A DNA stretch of 64,000 nucleotides from Salipiger profundus. Lineage in GTDB: Bacteria > Pseudomonadota > Alphaproteobacteria > Rhodobacterales > Rhodobacteraceae. The notes under the pieces were generated by a model. That model was not told the origin of the DNA. It saw only the letters and a list, made by a program, of their open reading frames with translations, and ran no database searches. This document shows, in pieces, positions 62,112 through 64,000 of the stretch; position 1 is the first letter of the stretch, and every line of letters starts with the position of its first letter. The stretch is taken from positions 1,567,501 through 1,631,500 of the forward strand of contig NZ_CP014796.1 of the NCBI RefSeq assembly GCF_001969385.1, read 5' to 3'. The position numbers were made by a program, and so were the translations under genes.

Positions 62112-64000
62112 ATGCAGCGCATCTCCGTCTCCGTCCTTGTCCTGCTGTGGCTCGCACTCCTCGTGCCGATCGTCTTCCTGGCGTCGGTACCCACCTCGAT
62201 CATCGCGCAGGGGCTGATGGCACTCTGCATCTGCGTGCTCATCTATGTCCTGAAACCGTTCGTCTCGGCGAGCATGCCGGTGCGCTTCTTCGTGCTCGCC
62301 GTCGCGGCCGTCTTCGTGCTGCGATACTGGTTGTGGCGATTGCTGGAAACCTTGCCGGCACTCGATGACCCGGTTTCGCTCGCGGCGGCGCTGGTGCTTT
62401 TCGGCGCCGAGACCTTCACCGTTGGACTGTTCTTCCTCACCGCACTCGTCTCCGGCGATCCGGTGGATCACGCGCCGCCGCCGAAGGTGAAGCTGCGCGA
62501 CGCACCGACAGTCGACATCCTGATCCCGAGCTACAACGAGCCAGCCGACCTGCTGGCGGTCACGCTGGCCGCGGCGAAGAATGTCACTTACCCTGACGAC
62601 AAGAAGGTGGTGGTGCTGTGCGACGACGGCGGCACCGACCAGCGCTGCGCCCATTCCGACCCCGAGGTGGCCCGCGAAGCGCGCGAGCGCCGGGCCGAAC
62701 TGCAGGAACTCTGCCGCGAGCTGGGCGTCGTCTACACGACGCGGGCGCGCAACGAGCACGCGAAGGCGGGCAACCTGAACGAGGCGCTCAAGTCGCTGAA
62801 GGGGGAGCTCGTGCTTGTGCTCGATGCGGACCACGTGCCGACAAGGGATTTCCTTGCCCGCACCGTCGGTTACTTCGCCGAGAACCCGCGGCTGTTTCTC
62901 GTGCAGACGCCGCACTTCTTCACCAACCGTGACCCGATCGAGCGCAACCTCGCGTTCAGCGAGGCGCTGCCCTCGGAGAACGAGATGTTCTACGGGCAGA
63001 TCCACCGGGGACTCGACCGTCTTGGCGGTGCCTTCTTTTGCGGCTCGGCAGCGCTATTGCGGCGCCGGGCGCTGGACGAGGTGGGCGGGATCTCGGGCGA
63101 AACCATCACGGAGGATGCCGAGACGGCGCTCGACATCCATTCGCGCGGCTGGGAAAGCATGTATCTCGACTACGCGATGATCGCCGGGCTGCAGCCCGAG
63201 ACCTTCGCATCCTTCATCCAGCAGCGTGGCCGCTGGGCGACCGGCATGATCCAGATGCTGATCCTGAAGAACCCGATCTTCCGCAGCGGGCTGCCGTTCA
63301 CGAAGCGCCTGTGCTACCTGAACTCGATGAGCTTCTGGCTCTTCCCGGTGGTGCGGATGATCTTCCTGCTCAGCCCGCTGCTCTACCTGTTCTTCGGGCT
63401 CGAGATCTTCGTGGTGACCCCTGCCGAGGTGCTGGGCTTCATCCTGCCCTACCTCCTGATCGGGTTCATGGTGCAGAACGCGCTGTTCTCGCACGTGCGC
63501 TGGCCGCAGGTCTCGGAAGTCTACGAGATCGCGCAGACGCCCTATCTGCTCGGCGCCATCATCTCGACGATCCGGAAGCCGAGGGCGGCATCGTTCAAGG
63601 TCACGGCCAAGGACGAGTCGCTCGACCGGGCCTTCATGTCGCCGATCGCGATGCCACTGCTGGCGCTGACCGGGCTACTTCTGGCGGGCCTCGTGGCAGG
63701 GGTCCTGCGCTGGGTCGCCTACCCGGGCGACCGGGCGGTGGTCCAGATCGTGGGGGCCTGGAACGTCTACAACTTCATCCTTGCCGCCTGGGCCCTGCGC
63801 TCAGTGTTCGAGCGGCCCTGGCGGCTCGTGCGGCCCCGCACCGCCGTGTCGGTGCCTGCCCGGCTGACGATCTCGTGGCCGGAGAATGCGGCAGAGGGCG
63901 AGGCGACTCCGGACACGGACTCGGACACGGGCGAGGGTGTCGAGGTGGTCATCGTCTCGGCCACACCGAAGTCCCTGAGCGTGCGCCTGCCCGCAGGGGC
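62112..64000 (+). CDS. bcsA: Cellulose synthase catalytic subunit BcsA (partial, cut by window end)
   Basis: The first 629 residues are present. This inner-membrane family 2 glycosyltransferase polymerises UDP-glucose and exports the chain. The catalytic residues are all visible: Asp171 in CDDGG, Asp238 in DAD, Asp335 in TEDAE and QQRGRW at 370-375. Transmembrane helices lie before and after the GT domain. The C-terminus begins a PilZ-like domain, where the usual RxxxR for cyclic di-GMP is not obvious. GGAGG lies 7 bases before ATG 62112. Confidence 0.94.
   Translation, partial: MQRISVSVLVLLWLALLVPIVFLASVPTSIIAQGLMALCICVLIYVLKPFVSASMPVRFFVLAVAAVFVLRYWLWRLLETLPALDDPVSLAAALVLFGAETFTVGLFFLTALVSGDPVDHAPPPKVKLRDAPTVDILIPSYNEPADLLAVTLAAAKNVTYPDDKKVVVLCDDGGTDQRCAHSDPEVAREARERRAELQELCRELGVVYTTRARNEHAKAGNLNEALKSLKGELVLVLDADHVPTRDFLARTVGYFAENPRLFLVQTPHFFTNRDPIERNLAFSEALPSENEMFYGQIHRGLDRLGGAFFCGSAALLRRRALDEVGGISGETITEDAETALDIHSRGWESMYLDYAMIAGLQPETFASFIQQRGRWATGMIQMLILKNPIFRSGLPFTKRLCYLNSMSFWLFPVVRMIFLLSPLLYLFFGLEIFVVTPAEVLGFILPYLLIGFMVQNALFSHVRWPQVSEVYEIAQTPYLLGAIISTIRKPRAASFKVTAKDESLDRAFMSPIAMPLLALTGLLLAGLVAGVLRWVAYPGDRAVVQIVGAWNVYNFILAAWALRSVFERPWRLVRPRTAVSVPARLTISWPENAAEGEATPDTDSDTGEGVEVVIVSATPKSLSVRLPAG

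Overview
The window is a GC-rich chromosomal stretch from a marine-type alphaproteobacterium of the Rhodobacteraceae/Roseobacteraceae (roseobacter group). The 16S gene has alphaproteobacterial signature regions. The rRNA operon has the order 16S - tRNA-Ile(GAT) - tRNA-Ala(TGC) - 23S - 5S - tRNA-fMet. Several protein families typical of this group are present (DUF6455, DUF1467, DUF3775, a DinB with an N-terminal zinc ribbon, potFGHI next to a PuuB-like oxidase). Genus and species are not resolved here. No CRISPR array, insertion sequence, prophage or plasmid origin is visible, so this looks like core chromosome.

Layout. 1-9 kb: a sulfotransferase, a membrane protein, a DUF1285 protein, and a tightly overlapping MoxR / DUF58 / DUF4159 / large membrane protein operon (predicted envelope-maintenance AAA+ system). 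9-14.5 kb: NlpC/P60 peptidase and leucyl aminopeptidase (overlapping), beta-carbonic anhydrase, small proteins, a multi-hairpin intergenic block and asd. 15-21.7 kb: a membrane nucleotide-sugar epimerase/dehydratase, a LOG-family protein, and the lower cobalamin pathway (cobS-cobT-cobU divergent from a histidine phosphatase and cbiB). 21.8-30.9 kb: an exported DUF1800/DUF1501 pair, a response regulator, methylmalonyl-CoA epimerase, small conserved proteins, an M48 lipoprotein protease, three tandem Cys-rich DUF6455 proteins behind an FNR-type box, and an NDUFA9-like protein. 31-39.2 kb: tRNA-Leu and a putrescine module (PuuB-like oxidase, PotI, PotH, PotG, PotF, GntR/FCD regulator, class III aminotransferase), apparently joined by two copies of an ATTTGATCAWAT palindrome. 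39.4-54.6 kb: rhodanese, PuuD urate hydroxylase, a 35-codon gene, mutL, DUF3775, dinB, NUDIX, an SPFH/NfeD pair (nfeD frameshifted in a G5 run), pyrF, clpB, DUF302, FMN-dependent glutamate-synthase-like protein and msrPQ. 54.6-61 kb: the rRNA operon with promoter, boxA and processing stems. 61.4-64 kb: the start of a cellulose synthesis operon (bcsN, bcsA), cut by the window end.

The most interesting items are the DUF6455 trio with its FNR box, the putrescine regulon operators, the roughly 100-residue insert in PotG, the nested hairpin block near 13.0 kb, and repeated ATTTTGC/GCAAAAT hairpins in the rRNA spacers. All assignments come from reading the sequence and recalled family knowledge; no database search was run.
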